From: Acanthosepion esculentum
Lineage: Eukaryota; Mollusca; Cephalopoda; Sepiida; Sepiidae
Assembly (NCBI GenBank): GCA_964036315.1
Contig: OZ038482.1
Coordinates: 11,397,698-11,461,697 of the forward strand
Length of the DNA: 64,000 nucleotides
Direction: 5' to 3'
In this document: piece after piece, positions 47,445-59,105 of the stretch
Position numbering within the stretch: the stretch's first letter is position 1
Layout of the letters: every line of letters starts with the position of its first letter
The notes under the pieces: model-generated
Told to the model about the DNA's origin: nothing
The model's database searches: none
Seen by the model: the letters and a program-made list of their open reading frames with translations, nothing else
Translations under genes and position numbers: made by a program

Positions 47445-48690
47445 TAAGCAAATCACCCCAAGTAAGGTGGGAGTGCCACTAGCATGCAAGGGGTTACAGA
47501 GGATTGGGAACAAGAGTAAAGAGGCATGTTTGGGGAAAGGAAACAGAGAAGGACAAGAAACAAGCTCAGGGTGTCAGATGTTGATTGACATTACACTTGA
47601 ATATTTGAAGATTATAGTTATCAGGGAAGCAAGTAAGAGGAAGGGAGTTCCACTGCTGGGAAGTGCAAGAGAAGAAGCTGTTGGAGTAGAAGAGGCACTT
47701 ACATTTAACTGTTTTGACAGTAAAAGGGTGGGACCAAGATGCAAAACTAGTAGCACACTTAAGTTCATGCAGTTGGGGCACTAGTGAAAACATCTTGTCA
47801 GAGCAGTTGCCATGAAAATATTTGTAGAAAAGACACATCATGTCTGTGTGAAAGTGACTGGAGTTGAGATGCCAGGTCAGGACCTATCACATTGCATATC
47901 CATCTTTGAATTTTGTCGAGGGCCTCTAGATGAACAGCCGGAGCACAAGATCATATATGGCAACAGTATTCCATGCCTGGACGAATGGTAGATTTGTAGA
48001 TTTGAATGATGGACTCAGACGAGAAAATCCTTCTGGCACAACACAGAGAACCAACTTTCCTTGCGGTAGATGTAACTATTGATTCAATGTAGTTGTTCCA
48101 CCTCAGGTTAGTGGAAAACGTGAGACCAAGAAGGCTTAGAGAGATGCTTTCATGAAGGTGAATGGGCTGATTAAAAACCACATTCCAAGGGATGTTACAA
48201 AGGAAATCACGGAATAAGTCCCAATCTGTGCATTGATAACAGAAACATATTTTGTTAGTAGGAGGTTCTTGGCTGGAGGGGGAATAGAAGGAGATGTTAA
48301 TAGACACTATAGCAGGATCAGAGTTGCCAAGAGGGCAGAGCTGTATAGTGCGGCAAGAGCCAGGGATGGATGTAAAACAGATTGAGAAGGGAAAGTTAAC
48401 TACTTGTGTGAGGGATTGAGTGATTGAAAAGTTAAGGGGTTTGTATGCCAGCAAGGTCAGTTATAGAGTGTATAAGCCACATGGAATGGTGGGCATTAAA
48501 GTCAATGAGCATGAATATGTGTCTGAAAGGGAGTAGAGAGATGGCCTTGTCTATATTATCGAAATTCCTATTGAGTAGTCTTGAGAGGTAGGGGAACGAT
48601 AGAGAAAGAAGAGATAGCTTATTGAATTGAGGAGAGATAGAGGGAGACACATATATTAATGGTCTGGAGATTCTAGAGAGAGTTCCCTAG
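47445..48690 (-). pseudogene. Jockey-like LINE with the RT core deleted
   Basis: Minus strand, in order: endonuclease end 'MLIDFNAHHSMWLIHSITD' (48525-48465); the segment 'LAYKPLNFSITQSLTQVVNF' to 'WDLFRDFLCNIPWNVVFNQP' (48454-48165); then 'SLSLLGLTFSTNLRWNNYIE', 'RKVGSLCCARRIFSSESIIQ' and 'IYKSTIRPGMEYCCHI' (48140-47955); then the C-terminal 'LFYKYFHGNCSDKMF' and 'FFSCTSQQWNSLPLTCFPDN' (47832-47610), and the 3' UTR. The step from endonuclease to post-RT sequence with no palm domain or catalytic YxDD indicates an internal deletion of roughly the whole RT core. Confidence 0.75.
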
Positions 48691-48699
48691 CCAGCGAGA

Positions 48700-49690
48700 G
48701 ATGATTGCGGACATACTTGGTTTTGTTTATTTATTTTATTCTATTTATTTTCATTTATTTTTGTTCATTTTCAATTTTTAAGCAATGTAGTAAAAATTTG
48801 TTTTTGTGTCTGTATTTTGAGATGAATTCTGATCTTTTATCTAATAGTTTGTTTTAGTCTGAGAAAGTAATTATAGCTATTTTTTCCTCCAGGCAGAATT
48901 TACAGTTTTGGTATTGATTGTTGTAAGCTGATATTGTCTTCCTTTTTGTTTTTAATCTCCAGATATGTTTAGAAAGCATTTTGCTGTTCATGTATTAACT
49001 ATTAGTAAAGGATGTTTTGTGTACATAGTTTCTTGTTTCCAGGGTACTTCAGTTATTCCTGTTATTCCTATAACTTTTCCTTCTTTGTTGTCTTCTGATT
49101 TTACAGTGGCTTCATATATCACATTGTTCTGAAAGCAATTGGTGTTTAAGAAACATTTGTTCTTTCTTCTAGGTGAGTTTAATTTGTTCAGGTGGTTTTC
49201 AATATTTTTTTCAAGATTGTTTTCCTGTTATGCTTTTCTATTATTTGTGTCATGTTCTCAGTGCAATTGTAGCTGATTTTTACTGTGTTTTGTTGAATAT
49301 CTTGTGGAAAGTGCTTGGTGTAGGGAAGTGTTTGTGCATGAGTTTAATGAATATTTTTCTTACCTTTGTTTTTAAATTTTTGCTGTACAGTGGGTTAAAT
49401 GATATGATGTTTCTTTTCCTGTTGGTTTTTGTGTTGTGTATGTGAGTGTTGCTGGGAATGCACTATCTTTTAGGGCTGTTTCATAGTCTTTAGACGAATT
49501 TTCAGAAAGCCTATGGTTAACTGATTGTGGTATCTGCTTGATTATTGATGGTGGGTGATTGGATGATGAGTGTGTATATATACAGTGGCTTATCATTTGG
49601 TTTTCGGTATGGTTTATAACAACCATTAAAATAATACAACAGACTATCCACAATGTATCACTGACCTGTATATATAAATAGCCAAGCAAA
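48700..49690. other. Non-coding, T/G-rich stretch
   Basis: A long stretch rich in T and G on the plus strand with low-complexity frames; no gene recognised. 49500-49690 is dispersed sequence leading into the hammerhead-like motif. Confidence 0.45.
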
Positions 49691-49699
49691 AACACAACA

Positions 49700-49770
49700 C
49701 ACATGGCCTGATAATTGCATTTAGCATGAAACAGACTGTCACCTCTGGGTGTTGACTTCAATGTCCATTT
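49700..49770 (+). ncRNA. Hammerhead-like motif, second copy
   Basis: 'atggcctgataattgcattt' then 'agcatgaaacagactgtcac' matches 26734-26800 closely, but the core is CTGATAA instead of CTGATGA. That change at an essential G should kill catalysis if it ever existed. Confidence 0.4.
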
Positions 49771-49819
49771 TTATATTTATATATATATATTGCTATTAAT
49801 TTTGTTTAGTGTGAAATAA

Positions 49820-50370
49820 AACAAGGATATATACTTATGTTTCATAGACTATATAAAAGCATTTGATAAGGTACAACAACACAAAGATCCATTTGAACAA
49901 ATCCCCTGCATACTGAGAGAAAATGAATAAGGAAATGGTGTAAGACAAGGAAGTGTCTTTTTTGCCAGATTTATTCAACTTTTACAACAAGGCAATCCTA
50001 AAGAACTAGAAGTCCTACCAGGATTCATTATTGGTGGCCTAAATCTTAACAACCTCAGATATGCAGATAATACTTTGTTGATAACTGCAGGAAGTTCTAG
50101 ACAAGATTGTAAACTGGGAAGAAAGGACTAACTATTAATTGTAAGGTTGTATCCAAGGTGAATAGACCCAGATGTGAACTATAAGTTGGGAATGTCAAAA
50201 TCAAGCAAGTACAGAAGTTTAAATATATAAGAAGTGTTTTAACAGTCTATAGAATATGTGACACCAAAATCTGAAGGCATATTGGAATAGCGAAAAGATG
50301 CCTTTCAAAAGCTAAACAAAGTATTAAGAAACAGGAAAATTTCATTAGAACATACATATGAGAGATCCAG
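49820..50370 (+). pseudogene. LINE copy C, reverse-transcriptase fragment
   Basis: Same family as 9765-12320: 'FIDYIKAFDKVQQHKD' (49845-49890), 'GNGVRQGSVFFARFIQLL' (49933-49985), '[20 protein letters not shown]' (50003-50062), then 'DNTLLITAG'. The catalytic YADD is YADN here. Ends near 50365 after the 'KVQKFKYI.SVLT' region. Dead. Confidence 0.75.
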
Positions 50371-50442
50371 TCCCATGTATTCATTAATCAAAATGATAAA
50401 TTAAGAGACTAAAAATGAAAACAAATGTAATTTAAGTAATCT

Positions 50443-51330
50443 CTGTCTGAATTTCTAGGATGAGGTGCTATCATTATTTATACTATTTACAAATGGACTA
50501 TTTCCCTCACCTTTGTTGTTAATATAATGTTTCAGTTGTCAAGCCCTCCTGCCTTCATCAGGTATGTCAGTCCAGGTAACCTATAGGGAATTCTGAACCC
50601 TTTATTTAATCTACAGGGTAGACTGTTCTCATTCCACTCTTCCTGTCTTGGGATATCTCATCTAGTTCTTATTTTTAGTCCTGTCCAGTTATTGTTCATT
50701 CTGTTTCCACTGAGTCCAAGTACACACTGCCTGGCCCCAGGATTGAACTCACAATTACTATATAATCAAATTCATGAACCAACACTCTAATTCATTAGGC
50801 TATTGTCCTGTAGGAATTGCCTGTAGGTTACCCAAATTGGTATTCACTTGTTGAAAGGCCAGAGGACACAATGGCTGAAACATTGTAATAACAATAAAAA
50901 ATCTGTCTATATTTCTTAGATGAGGTATTATGTACACTATTTACATTATTCGGACTATTGTCCTCATCTTTGTCGCCATGCTTATCTCAACAAAGGACAC
51001 ATGGCTCAGTGGATAAAGGCATTAGATCCAGTGACAGGACCCAAAGAGTGTGAATTCAATACCTAGTTACAGTGGTGGAGAACTTTGAAAGGGGAATTAA
51101 CAGGTGATAACTGACATCCATTAGACATGGCACGTGGAACTAGAACAGTCTACCCCAGTGAGCAAAATAAAGGGTTCAGTTCGACATTCCAACCACCTGA
51201 AGAAGGCCGGAGCGTACAACAGCCGAAATGTTGTGATAAACATGGCGACAAAGATGAGGACAATAGTCCGAATAATGTAAATAGTGAACAATAAAAAAAA
51301 AAATGAGGACAATATTCCACTTTTAAATAG
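50443..51330. mobile_element. Hairpin retroposon, interrupted by a second copy of the same family
   Basis: Left end 'ctgtctgaatttctaggatg'. Inside is a minus-strand tRNA-like unit with B box 'gagttcaatcctgg' (complement at about 50742-50755). The right arm 'ggctgaaacattgtaataac' is cut at about 50902 and appears to resume after 51286 with 'aaatgaggacaatattccac'. Old and diverged. Confidence 0.6.
50903..51286 (+). mobile_element. Hairpin retroposon with tRNA-like centre, nested copy
   Basis: Starts 'ctgtctatatttcttagatg' like the copy at 41941. A box TGGCTCAGTGG (51004-51014) and B box 'attcaatacc' (51054-51063) are followed by the long arm with 'cctgaagaaggccggagcgt' and 'aagatgaggacaatagtccg'. 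Flanked by 'aacaataaaaaa' on both sides, a probable target duplication. Confidence 0.7.
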
Positions 51331-51464
51331 TTCAAGAAATGTTGTAAATATATTACTTCTCATCACATTTTCTTATGTTTAAGGAATGGCCTGTAAATTT
51401 TAATGCCCCCAAAACAAAACTGTTATCATTTAATCAACATAGATAGAGAATCTTTTCTGTCTTC

Positions 51465-52130
51465 AGTCAGCATGGCTGATGCTAACTTCCAGAAGAGCAT
51501 CATTGTGCCTTCTTGGTCTCATATTTTCTTACGTTTAACATGAAGTAGAGTGATTATGTTGAATCTATTGCTAGGAAATTTGGTTCACTGTGTCGTGCCA
51601 GACAATTTTCCTTGTCAGAATCTATCTTGCACATTTATAAATCTACCATTTGTCTATGCCTTGAATCCTGCTGCCATACACGGTCTGGTGCACCTGCAAT
51701 ATATTTTGAGATTCTCGACAAAATCCAAAGAAGTATCTCATGTAAATGATCCTGACCTGGCATGTTGAATTCAGTCACTTTTCCACCACATACTATACTC
51801 CTTTGTAACCTAACCACATTAAGTGAAGCATACTACTAGATTGGCAATTAGGTCTCATTGTTTTACTGTTGAAATAACTAAATGTAATCATAAGTTCCAT
51901 TCCAATAGTTTCTTTTCTTGCACTTCTTACCTGTGAAACTTTCTTCTGATTTTTTGATTTCCTGCCACCTACAATCTTCAAATATCTAAATGTAATGTCA
52001 ATCGCAATCTTCTGTCTTCCTGAAACTTGTTCTTTTATTGTCCTTTCTCCTCACTAGTATTTTCTCATTCTCTTTTATTTCCAGTAACCCCTTGCATCTT
52101 GGTGAAATGTTTTTAAAAAAAAATAGCTAA
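51465..52130 (+). pseudogene. Jockey-like LINE, post-RT region, C-terminus and 3' UTR
   Basis: Plus-strand pieces: 'SDYVESIARKFGSLC' (51552-51595), 'HIYKSTICLCLESCCHTRSG' (51630-51690), 'FEILDKIQRSIS' (51710-51740), later 'YNLQISKCNVNRNLLSS' (51970-52020), then 'gtaaccccttgcatcttggt' and an A run. 5'-truncated, with stops. Confidence 0.7.
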
Positions 52131-52264
52131 CAATTCCTTATCTTAGAAATTCCATTAGAAAACACTTATGCAAATTTTCAAGTCAACCTCTTCTAATAGA
52201 TACTGAAACATATTGGGAAATTCTCTTCTCTAATAGCTATCATTTAATTACCATGAAGAACTTT

Positions 52265-52520
52265 TTTTTTTGCCTTCCATCATCGTGGCTGATGCTAACC
52301 GCCAGGAGAGCAAATCATTGCGACTTCTTGATCTCACGTTTTCCCCTGACATGAAGGAAAGTTGGTTCACTGTGTTGTACCAGAAAATTCCTCTCATTTA
52401 TTGTTCTTTTTCTCACCTCTCCTCACTAAACTTTTCTCATTCACTTTCACTCTCTGTAAACCCACTCCATGTCCTAGTGGTATTATCACCTTGTTAGGGG
52501 TGAAATGATTAAAAAAATTA
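52265..52520 (+). pseudogene. Jockey-like LINE, internally deleted
   Basis: 'IIVADANRQESKSLRLLDLT' then 'FSPDMKESWFTVLYQ' (52275-52385) matches the region before the conserved LGLTF...W motif of the family. It then jumps straight into the 3' UTR ('cctagtggtattatcacctt', A run at 52511-52517). Confidence 0.65.
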
Positions 52521-52760
52521 GAGAAGTCTTTTTGAGTGTCTGATGGATAAAACTATTTTCCTGTGATTAAAGGTTTCAAGGTAAAGGAACACCAATGTAG
52601 CCGAGGTTTCAGTTTATTTACAAGTTAACAAAATAGAAATAAAATATAATGACTCATTTGTTGAAAATCCATTGATTTCAGTGGCTGACAGCTTGTGTAA
52701 ATGTAAATCTTTTTGGAAAGAACTAACCAGCAAATCAAGAGATTTTCTCTTCCCTCTTAG

Positions 52761-52961
52761 ACATTTTCAAATTCTCATATGTCTGGTTTTATTCCGGTTT
52801 GCCAACTCACTGGTTCTTACCATTATGTCCCTGTTGACAGTCAAGTTGACAGTTTTTGGCTGCATTTGCAGACTGATAATTATAAAAGAGTTGCAGAAAC
52901 ATTTATTTATCCACTTTTGTTTGAACGTAGAGGGGCCAATGTTATGGCATACCTATGTTGA
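52761..52961 (+). CDS. Candidate terminal exon of an unidentified host gene
   Basis: The strong acceptor 'ttctcttccctcttag' (52745-52760) is followed by an in-phase frame of 66 codons (TFSNSHMSGFIPVCQLTGSY, HYVPVDSQVDSFWLHLQTDN, ...FERRGANVMAYLC) to TGA at 52959-52961. First-position G bias (GTT, GAC, GCA, GAA) and a balanced residue mix look like true coding. The sequence turns AT-rich right after the stop. I do not recognise the protein. No AATAAA lies close downstream, and a weak donor (GTTGAG at 52957) is possible, so it might be internal. Confidence 0.5.
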   Translation, partial: TFSNSHMSGFIPVCQLTGSYHYVPVDSQVDSFWLHLQTDNYKRVAETFIYPLLFERRGANVMAYLC

Positions 52962-53034
52962 GAATATTTATCTATTTTCTCTGAGAATATTCCTGCAAAT
53001 TATTATTTTTAGAGGCTTGACAAAAGATGGTGCA

Positions 53035-53450
53035 TTTTGGCCCACCACACAAAAGAATTTGTAATAGCCAATTTAGGATATAGAAAGGTGGATGTGGCTT
53101 ACAGAGAATATTAATGAGTAAGTGTGAAGTTTTATTATTGCTAAATTTTTTTTTTTTTTTTTTTTTTACTTTTTACCAAAAAACTTTTTGATCACATTTT
53201 AGCCCTCATCCCTAGAATTAAGGCAAGCAATATTGACAAATAGCACTTCCAGAGTTATTTGAAGAACACACTTTAGCACCCACTCTAAAAAGAATTTGTA
53301 ACAGCTCATTTTTTCTGAGTGTCAGTCTTGGTCTAAAAAGGTGAAGATTGTTTACAGAGGTATCAAAGTAGCAATAATAATTAAATGTGCAATTTTATTA
53401 TTACTGAAATTTGTTACTTTTGACAGAAAATTTGTTTGATCAAAGTATTG
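53035..53450 (+). repeat. Diverged direct duplication, about 190 bp x 2
   Basis: 53035-53205 and 53265-53450 share 'aaagaatttgtaa.agc', 'gaaaggtg/aaaaggtgaag' and 'ttttattattgctaaatt'/'ttttattattactgaaatt'. A T run lies at 53149-53167. Confidence 0.55.
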
Positions 53451-53459
53451 TCTGTCAGT

Positions 53460-54200
53460 CCTATTATTAACCATCCTGGGTATGGTGATAAACTGCATCT
53501 GCGTCCTGGGTAAGATGATAAACTACATCCAGCAGCATGGCCTCTGATCAGGAGGTTTTGAGGAGTTTGTACCACCTCTTGATTGCTGGTGTTCCCAGGT
53601 CCACCCTTACCTGGGATGGTAGCACCCTTTTAGGGTCCCAGCTATGGGCAAATAGTTAAACCCAAAAACCCAGATCTCATCCAGGGTATGACGATAAACT
53701 ACGTCCAACAGCAAGGCCTCTGATAATGTTTTTGAAAAAATAATATTACCAGCTATACGTTTTTGAAAAAATATTACCAGCTATACGTTTTTGAAAAAAT
53801 ATTACCAGCTATACGTTTTTGAAAAAATAATATTACCAGCTATACGTTTTTGAAAAAAAAAGTATTACCAGCTGTACGTTTTTGAAAGAAAAAAAATATT
53901 ACCAGCTATACATTTTTGAAAAAATATTACCAGCTATACGTTTTTGAAAAAATAATATTACCAGCTATACGTTTTTGAAAAAAAAAGTATTACCAGCTGT
54001 ACGTTTTGGAAAGAAAAAAAATATTACCAGCGATACGTTTTTGGAAAAATAATATTACCAGCTATACATTTTTGAGGAAAAAGTATTAACAGAAATAGAT
54101 TTTTGACAAAGCAAAAATATTACCAGGAAAAAAAAGAAAGGTTGTCGGCATTAAATGACCCATTGCCATAAAACAAAACAAACCAAACCAAACCTATTAT
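53460..54200 (+). repeat. Dispersed repeat, copy B, with internal minisatellite
   Basis: Full counterpart of 1-480. 53725-54120 holds about 13 imperfect units of 'tattaccagctatacgtttt' plus 'tgaaaaaa', length varying from 27 to about 35 bp because of differing A runs. Two partial copies of 'gataaactacatccagcagc' (53517, 53692) lie before it. Confidence 0.75.
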
Positions 54201-55200
54201 TAAGAGAAGCAATACTGACAAATAGAATAGGATGATAATACACTGATGAGTGAAACCATTATTACTAATGACATGTGGCTCAGCATGGCAGATAAGCAGG
54301 CCTCAAATAATTCATATGAAATGTTTAATGTTGCAGTTAGGAAGGTCAGTTTATTGTAGCCAAAAGACAAGGAATCAGCTTGCAGGACTTCACATTTATT
54401 TTTGATGAGTACCTGTTGGTAGTTGTCTATTAGGGCAGTTATCCAATCCCCATTTGCAGTCGCTTCCTCAGGCACATTTGTTCAACACTCACAGAGTCCA
54501 CCTGTGGTTTATCCTATACAACTATGCTGAGCAGACCTTAGTTACATCTTTGGGAGAGAATGCGTTATCTAGCAATGCTCAACAGTCTGAACAAAGCCAG
54601 TATGCTCAAACCCTCAGTCATGATGATTTGTGATTTCGTTTAAGCTAAACTGTCTATGGCTTTCCAAAGACTTCTGTCTACCCACTTTCACACACAAGGC
54701 TTGGGTCAAGACTTATAGATGTGAGAACTGAATAGCGACTTTCCTGACACATATGAGCCAAATGAAAGGCTTCTTCTTATTAGATTTAAGGTGCTGTGTA
54801 TTGACAAACAAAAACTAAAAGTGTTGAATTGGTTGAGGAAATAGACAAACAAGAAAGTGAAACGAAATGGGATGGAATTTTTTGTTCTATCTGGAAATGT
54901 TTGTATAGAGAAAATTTCAAGGTATGATCTTAAGAGAGTCTCTATAAAAATATAACCTGATTATTTCACAGGATTTCAATATGTTCACCAAAGATCTCAA
55001 TCCCATTCAACATTTATGGAACAATTTTGATCTGAAAATTTAAAGTGCTTCCTTCCAATATCCTGGCACCAGATTCCAGAGGAAATTTCCATAAATCTTG
55101 TAGAAACCATTCCTGATTGGATAAGGACTGTTTTACAGGAAACACAGAGAACCAATACCTTATTTGGTGGTCATAATGTTTTATCTCATTACTGTGTGTA
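54200..55200. other. Unclassified sequence
   Basis: Less AT-rich than average but without a recognisable gene. 54960-55150 reads 'FSQDFNMFTKDLNPIQHLWN' in one frame, which is the motif region seen near the end of Tc1-like transposases ('NPIEHLW'), so a degraded Tc1 copy is likely here. Confidence 0.4.
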
Positions 55201-55460
55201 TACACACACACACACATATATATCCATGTAAAATGAGAATGAATAGAGTTCAATTCCAATGTTTGTAACATTCAATTTAAAAGAGGGCTCATTACAAAAG
55301 TAGAGTGATATTCTTTATTTTAGGACATTGCATCAATCATATGTAACAAAAATGCTACACAAATGCAATCATGTTTCAATGCATATTAACATATCTCATC
55401 AGAACATTCTAATCACTCAGCTACACACCCATCTCATATATATATATATATATATATAAC
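55200..55460 (+). repeat. (CA)n(TA)n and dispersed flank
   Basis: Flank 'catgtaaaatgagaatgaat' and 'aaaagagggctca' match 24258-24340, ending in another TA tract (55437-55458). A further (CA)n(TA)n is at 55917-55951. Confidence 0.75.
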
Positions 55461-55916
55461 TCATTAAAAAAGAAAACAATTCACTCAGAAAGAAAATCCT
55501 CGAGATTGCTGCCATTGAATATTATCCAAATATTAATCTACGCCCAGGTTTTTTTTTCCCAATATCACCTTTCCTAACAGAATCACTACTCTTCCAAGCC
55601 AATGTACACAACAAAAATATCAAGAAATCAAAAGAAAATGGTTGAATCCGTAAACACAACAATACAAACAATATTTCTACATGTAAAAATATTCTCTTCA
55701 AACATTAAGTAATTGATGTAATTTTTCAGTTGACCATATGAATATATAATAGCGTTTCTAAATTCTTCTAGTTGCTAACAACATTTTGTTTGTTGTTTAC
55801 AGATACTTTGTTTCAATAAATGCATTTTCTTTTTTGCCTTGAAAAAGTTCACATTGGATGAAAAATGTTGCCTAAAACTACAGTTTTCCTATTGTCTTTT
55901 TCCTTAATACATACAT

Positions 55917-55951
<35 letters not shown>

Positions 55952-56370
55952 ATGATGATGCCAACATTGGTGGTAGTAGATATTTTCATTAAATTTTCAG
56001 TCTTTGGTCATCTGGTAGGTATAGTAACACTCAAAACAGTGGATCAGCTGTTTTGGTGATGCATCCAGCAATAAGATTCAATGTTTTGCAGGTTTCATGC
56101 TTTTTTCAATTAGGCCTATTTGAGATGGGGGCAGATTTTTGCCTTTCTCTAGGCGGGATTTTCATTTTGAACAATTACTGCTTATTTTGAACATGACCCT
56201 CTGGTGATGATTTGATGTTATCAACAATAGTCAATTGAACATTTCTATATTTGCAGACCAGATTCAGAATGGTACCATATATCACAAACATCTGCCAAGA
56301 TTAATTCCTTCTAAGACATATGGAAGGCAAGGGGGACAAACAAAACCTGTGCATAACTTAAGTAGTGAGC
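55460..56370. other. Non-coding stretch
   Basis: AT-rich; no gene recognised. Confidence 0.4.
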
Positions 56371-56374
56371 TTGT

Positions 56375-56480
56375 ATAAATGGTTGGCTGAACAGGGATTA
56401 AAAGAGATAGCAAAAAGACAAACATTGCAAAATGAATACAAAGGACAGGAAGTTGTGGAGAGTCATGATCACCAATGTCC
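56375..56480 (+). pseudogene. LINE C-terminal scrap
   Basis: Reads 'GLKEIAKRQTLQNEYKGQEV' then 'VESHDHQC', the last segment of the LINE family of 9765-12320 (there 'GLREITKRQNLLRATRDK'). Confidence 0.55.
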
Positions 56481-56504
56481 TGAAGGGATACAGCACATAG
56501 AAAA

Positions 56505-56720
56505 ATAAGTTTTCTATAAAAGGGAAATAACTGATACTGAGATATCCGGAAGAGGCATGGCATGTGGGACTAGAATAATTTACTCTGGTGGATGAAATAA
56601 AGGGTTCAGTTTGAAATTTCAATCACCTGAAGAAGGCTGAAGCATACAATGGTTGAAACATAGTGAATATGGCAACAAAGATGAGGACAACATTCCAAAC
56701 AATGTAAATAAAAAAATAAG
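56505..56720 (+). mobile_element. Hairpin retroposon, right half only
   Basis: 'aagggaaataactgatactg', 'ggcatgtgggactagaataa', 'cacctgaagaaggctgaagc', 'gtgaatatggcaacaaagat' match the right arm at 42280-42430. The tRNA-like centre and left arm are missing. Confidence 0.65.
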
Positions 56721-56724
56721 TATG

Positions 56725-58702
56725 TTTGAAATGGCAGACTACATGACAACAATAATATACAGCGGCAGAAATATAGTCCTAGTAGTATCAAATGCAGTTG
56801 TTCACTGCAAAACCTATCCAATACCGACTACCTAAGTGACCACTTCCCTGTTACATATAAACTAAGAATGAAGCTACAGAAACTGAAGAAGCCAAATGCA
56901 GCACCCAAATTGCAATACAACAAACTTCTTAATGACCAGGACCTGAGGGGAAAATATATGGACAGTGTGAAAAGAAGATATCAAGGACAAAATGGAAATG
57001 GAAACTCAAAGTGGGACACATTGAGAGAAGCTTCAGTGACATCAGCAAATGGGGTCATCCCTAAGGAAAATGGAAAAAGAAGAAAAATTAAATGGGTCAC
57101 AAATGAGATTCTCAAAACATGGTGCAAAAGAAACAGAAAATGACGAGGCACAGAACAGAATACAAAAATCTACACAAAGAAATAAGGAACAAATAAAGAG
57201 AGGCTAAAGAGGAATGGCTCAACAAAATATTTACAGAAATAGAAAGAATGAGTATCACAAATAAAGCAGATGTGCATAAAAAAATAAGAGAACTAACAGG
57301 ATAAAAGACATGCTCATCAACAGGCTGCATAAAGTCCAAGGACGCAACACTGATATTAGAGAAAGAAGAAATACTTCAGAGATGTAACGAATGTATTGGA
57401 ATATTCTTCCATGATGAAAGAGAACAACCAGCAATACACTGAAATACCAACTGACTGGAAATATTAATAACCGAAGTGGAAGCTGCACTGGCCAAATTGA
57501 ACAGAAACGAAGCAGCAGGGCCAGACGGAATTGTTGTAGAGATGCTGGTAGCCTTAGACGACATCAGCATAGACAAGATTACAGAAACACTAAATGAATC
57601 TACAATAGTGGTAATATGCAAGAAGACCTAAGCAGATCTATTTTCATAGAACCTGTCTAAGAAACCAGGAGCAAATGAATGTGAACTCCACTGGACAATC
57701 AGCCGAATGAGCCACATGACGAAACTCATCAACCGAATTCTGATGAATAGAGCACACAGCAGAATCAGGCCAGAGATAGGACAAGAACAGTGTGTGTTCG
57801 TCAAAGATACCAGAACAAGGAAAGTGATATTCATGCTCAGAGTGTTTGCAGAAGGATGTGTACCTGTGTTTTATAGACTACCCAAGGATGTTTGGCAAAG
57901 TATGTCACAGAGATTTGTTAGAGCTGCTAAGTAACCTTTGACATATTCAGGGAAGATATTAGAATAATCAAGAATCTATACTGGCAGCAAACCACCTGCA
58001 TACAGGTAGAAAATGAGTTCAGCAGATATACAAAAAGTAGAAAGGAGAGTAAGACAAAAATGTGTCTTCTCACCAGATTTATTCAACTTATACAGCGAGA
58101 CAATTCTGAGAGAACTAGAAGTCCTACCAGGATTCATTATTGGCTGACAAAGTCTTAACAATATAAGATATGCAGGTGACACAGTGTTGATAGCAGACAC
58201 AGAAAGGAAACTACAAAACTTCCTTCAAAAGATAAGCAAAGGAAAGCAAGAAGATAGGATTAACCATAAACTACACAAAGACATAATGCATGGTTATTAG
58301 TAAAATGTAAATAACAGGTTTGGGATACTAACATCAAGCAGATGCATAAATTTAAATATCTGGGAAGTGTTCTAACAGAAGAAAGTGCAACACTAAGCTT
58401 GGAAGACATATTGGGATGGCCAAAGATGCCTTCCAAAAGCTAAGCAGAGTATTAAGAGACAGAAAAATGTTGTTAGAAACAAAGAAAAGTGCTGAACTGT
58501 TACGTGATATCTGTCCTCGTATATGACAGTGAATGCTGAAAAATCTTCTCAAATATGTTTCTACAGAAAGATGCTGATGATACCATGAACCAAACATGTG
58601 AGCAAAAACAAGGTTTTGGAAAGAATGGAAATGAAAAGGAAACTTATACTTAACATCAGTAAGCGGCAGTTGAAATTTCTGGGGCATGTACTGAAGAAGC
58701 GG
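56725..58702 (+). pseudogene. LINE copy B, decayed
   Basis: Covers more of the polyprotein than copy A. Endonuclease end 'SDHFPVTYKLRMKLQKLKKP' (56837-56895), linker 'NKLLNDQDLRGKYMDSVKRR' (56922-56980), 'KWVTNEILKTWCKRNRK' to a stop near 57143, RT start 'EAALAKLNRNEAAGPDGIVV' (57477-57537), 'ALPKKPGANE'-like and 'EIGQEQCVFVKDTRTRKVIF' (57774-57833), the YADD site mutated to YAGD (58168-58180), and 'SKRQLKFLGHVLKK' (58660-58700). Multiple frameshifts. It has no nested insertion, so it provides the reference that defines the insertion in copy A. Confidence 0.8.
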
Positions 58703-58708
58703 TTATAC

Positions 58709-58862
58709 GGACATTTAAACAAAGATATTCACCATCAAAGATAAGGGTATTATTACATAACAATCTTCTATATCAACATAACAGAATATCATCTTTGATG
58801 GTAAATATCTTTGTTTAAATGTCCATAGAGTCACTCTGAAGATGGCTCATGTGAGCCGAAAG
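58709..58862 (+). repeat. 34-bp inverted repeat followed by hammerhead-like core
   Basis: 'ggacatttaaacaaagatat' ... 'accatcaaagat' (58709-58742) is matched, 33 of 34, by the complement at 58791-58824. It is followed by CTGAAGA (58836-58842), a perfect stem GGCTCATGTGAGCC (58844-58857) and GAAA (58858-58861). Likely the end of a PLE-like or related element. Confidence 0.7.
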
Positions 58863-59044
58863 CTTAGATCAAGGAACAGCATAATAAAAAATATCCAAAT
58901 GTTGAATGATTTTTGTTTTATTCTCTCCCCAAATTAAAGCAACCATACAAAGTTTAGAACAACTCATGATCAAACATAATAGACATTCATTGCCTGTTAT
59001 ACTTAACAATACATGTTTAAATAATGATCTGCTGCCCCAGTACA

Positions 59045-59047
<3 letters not shown>

Positions 59048-59100
<53 letters not shown>
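59048..59100. repeat. (TA)n microsatellite
   Basis: About 26 TA units just upstream of the PLE region. Confidence 0.9.
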
Positions 59101-59105
<5 letters not shown>

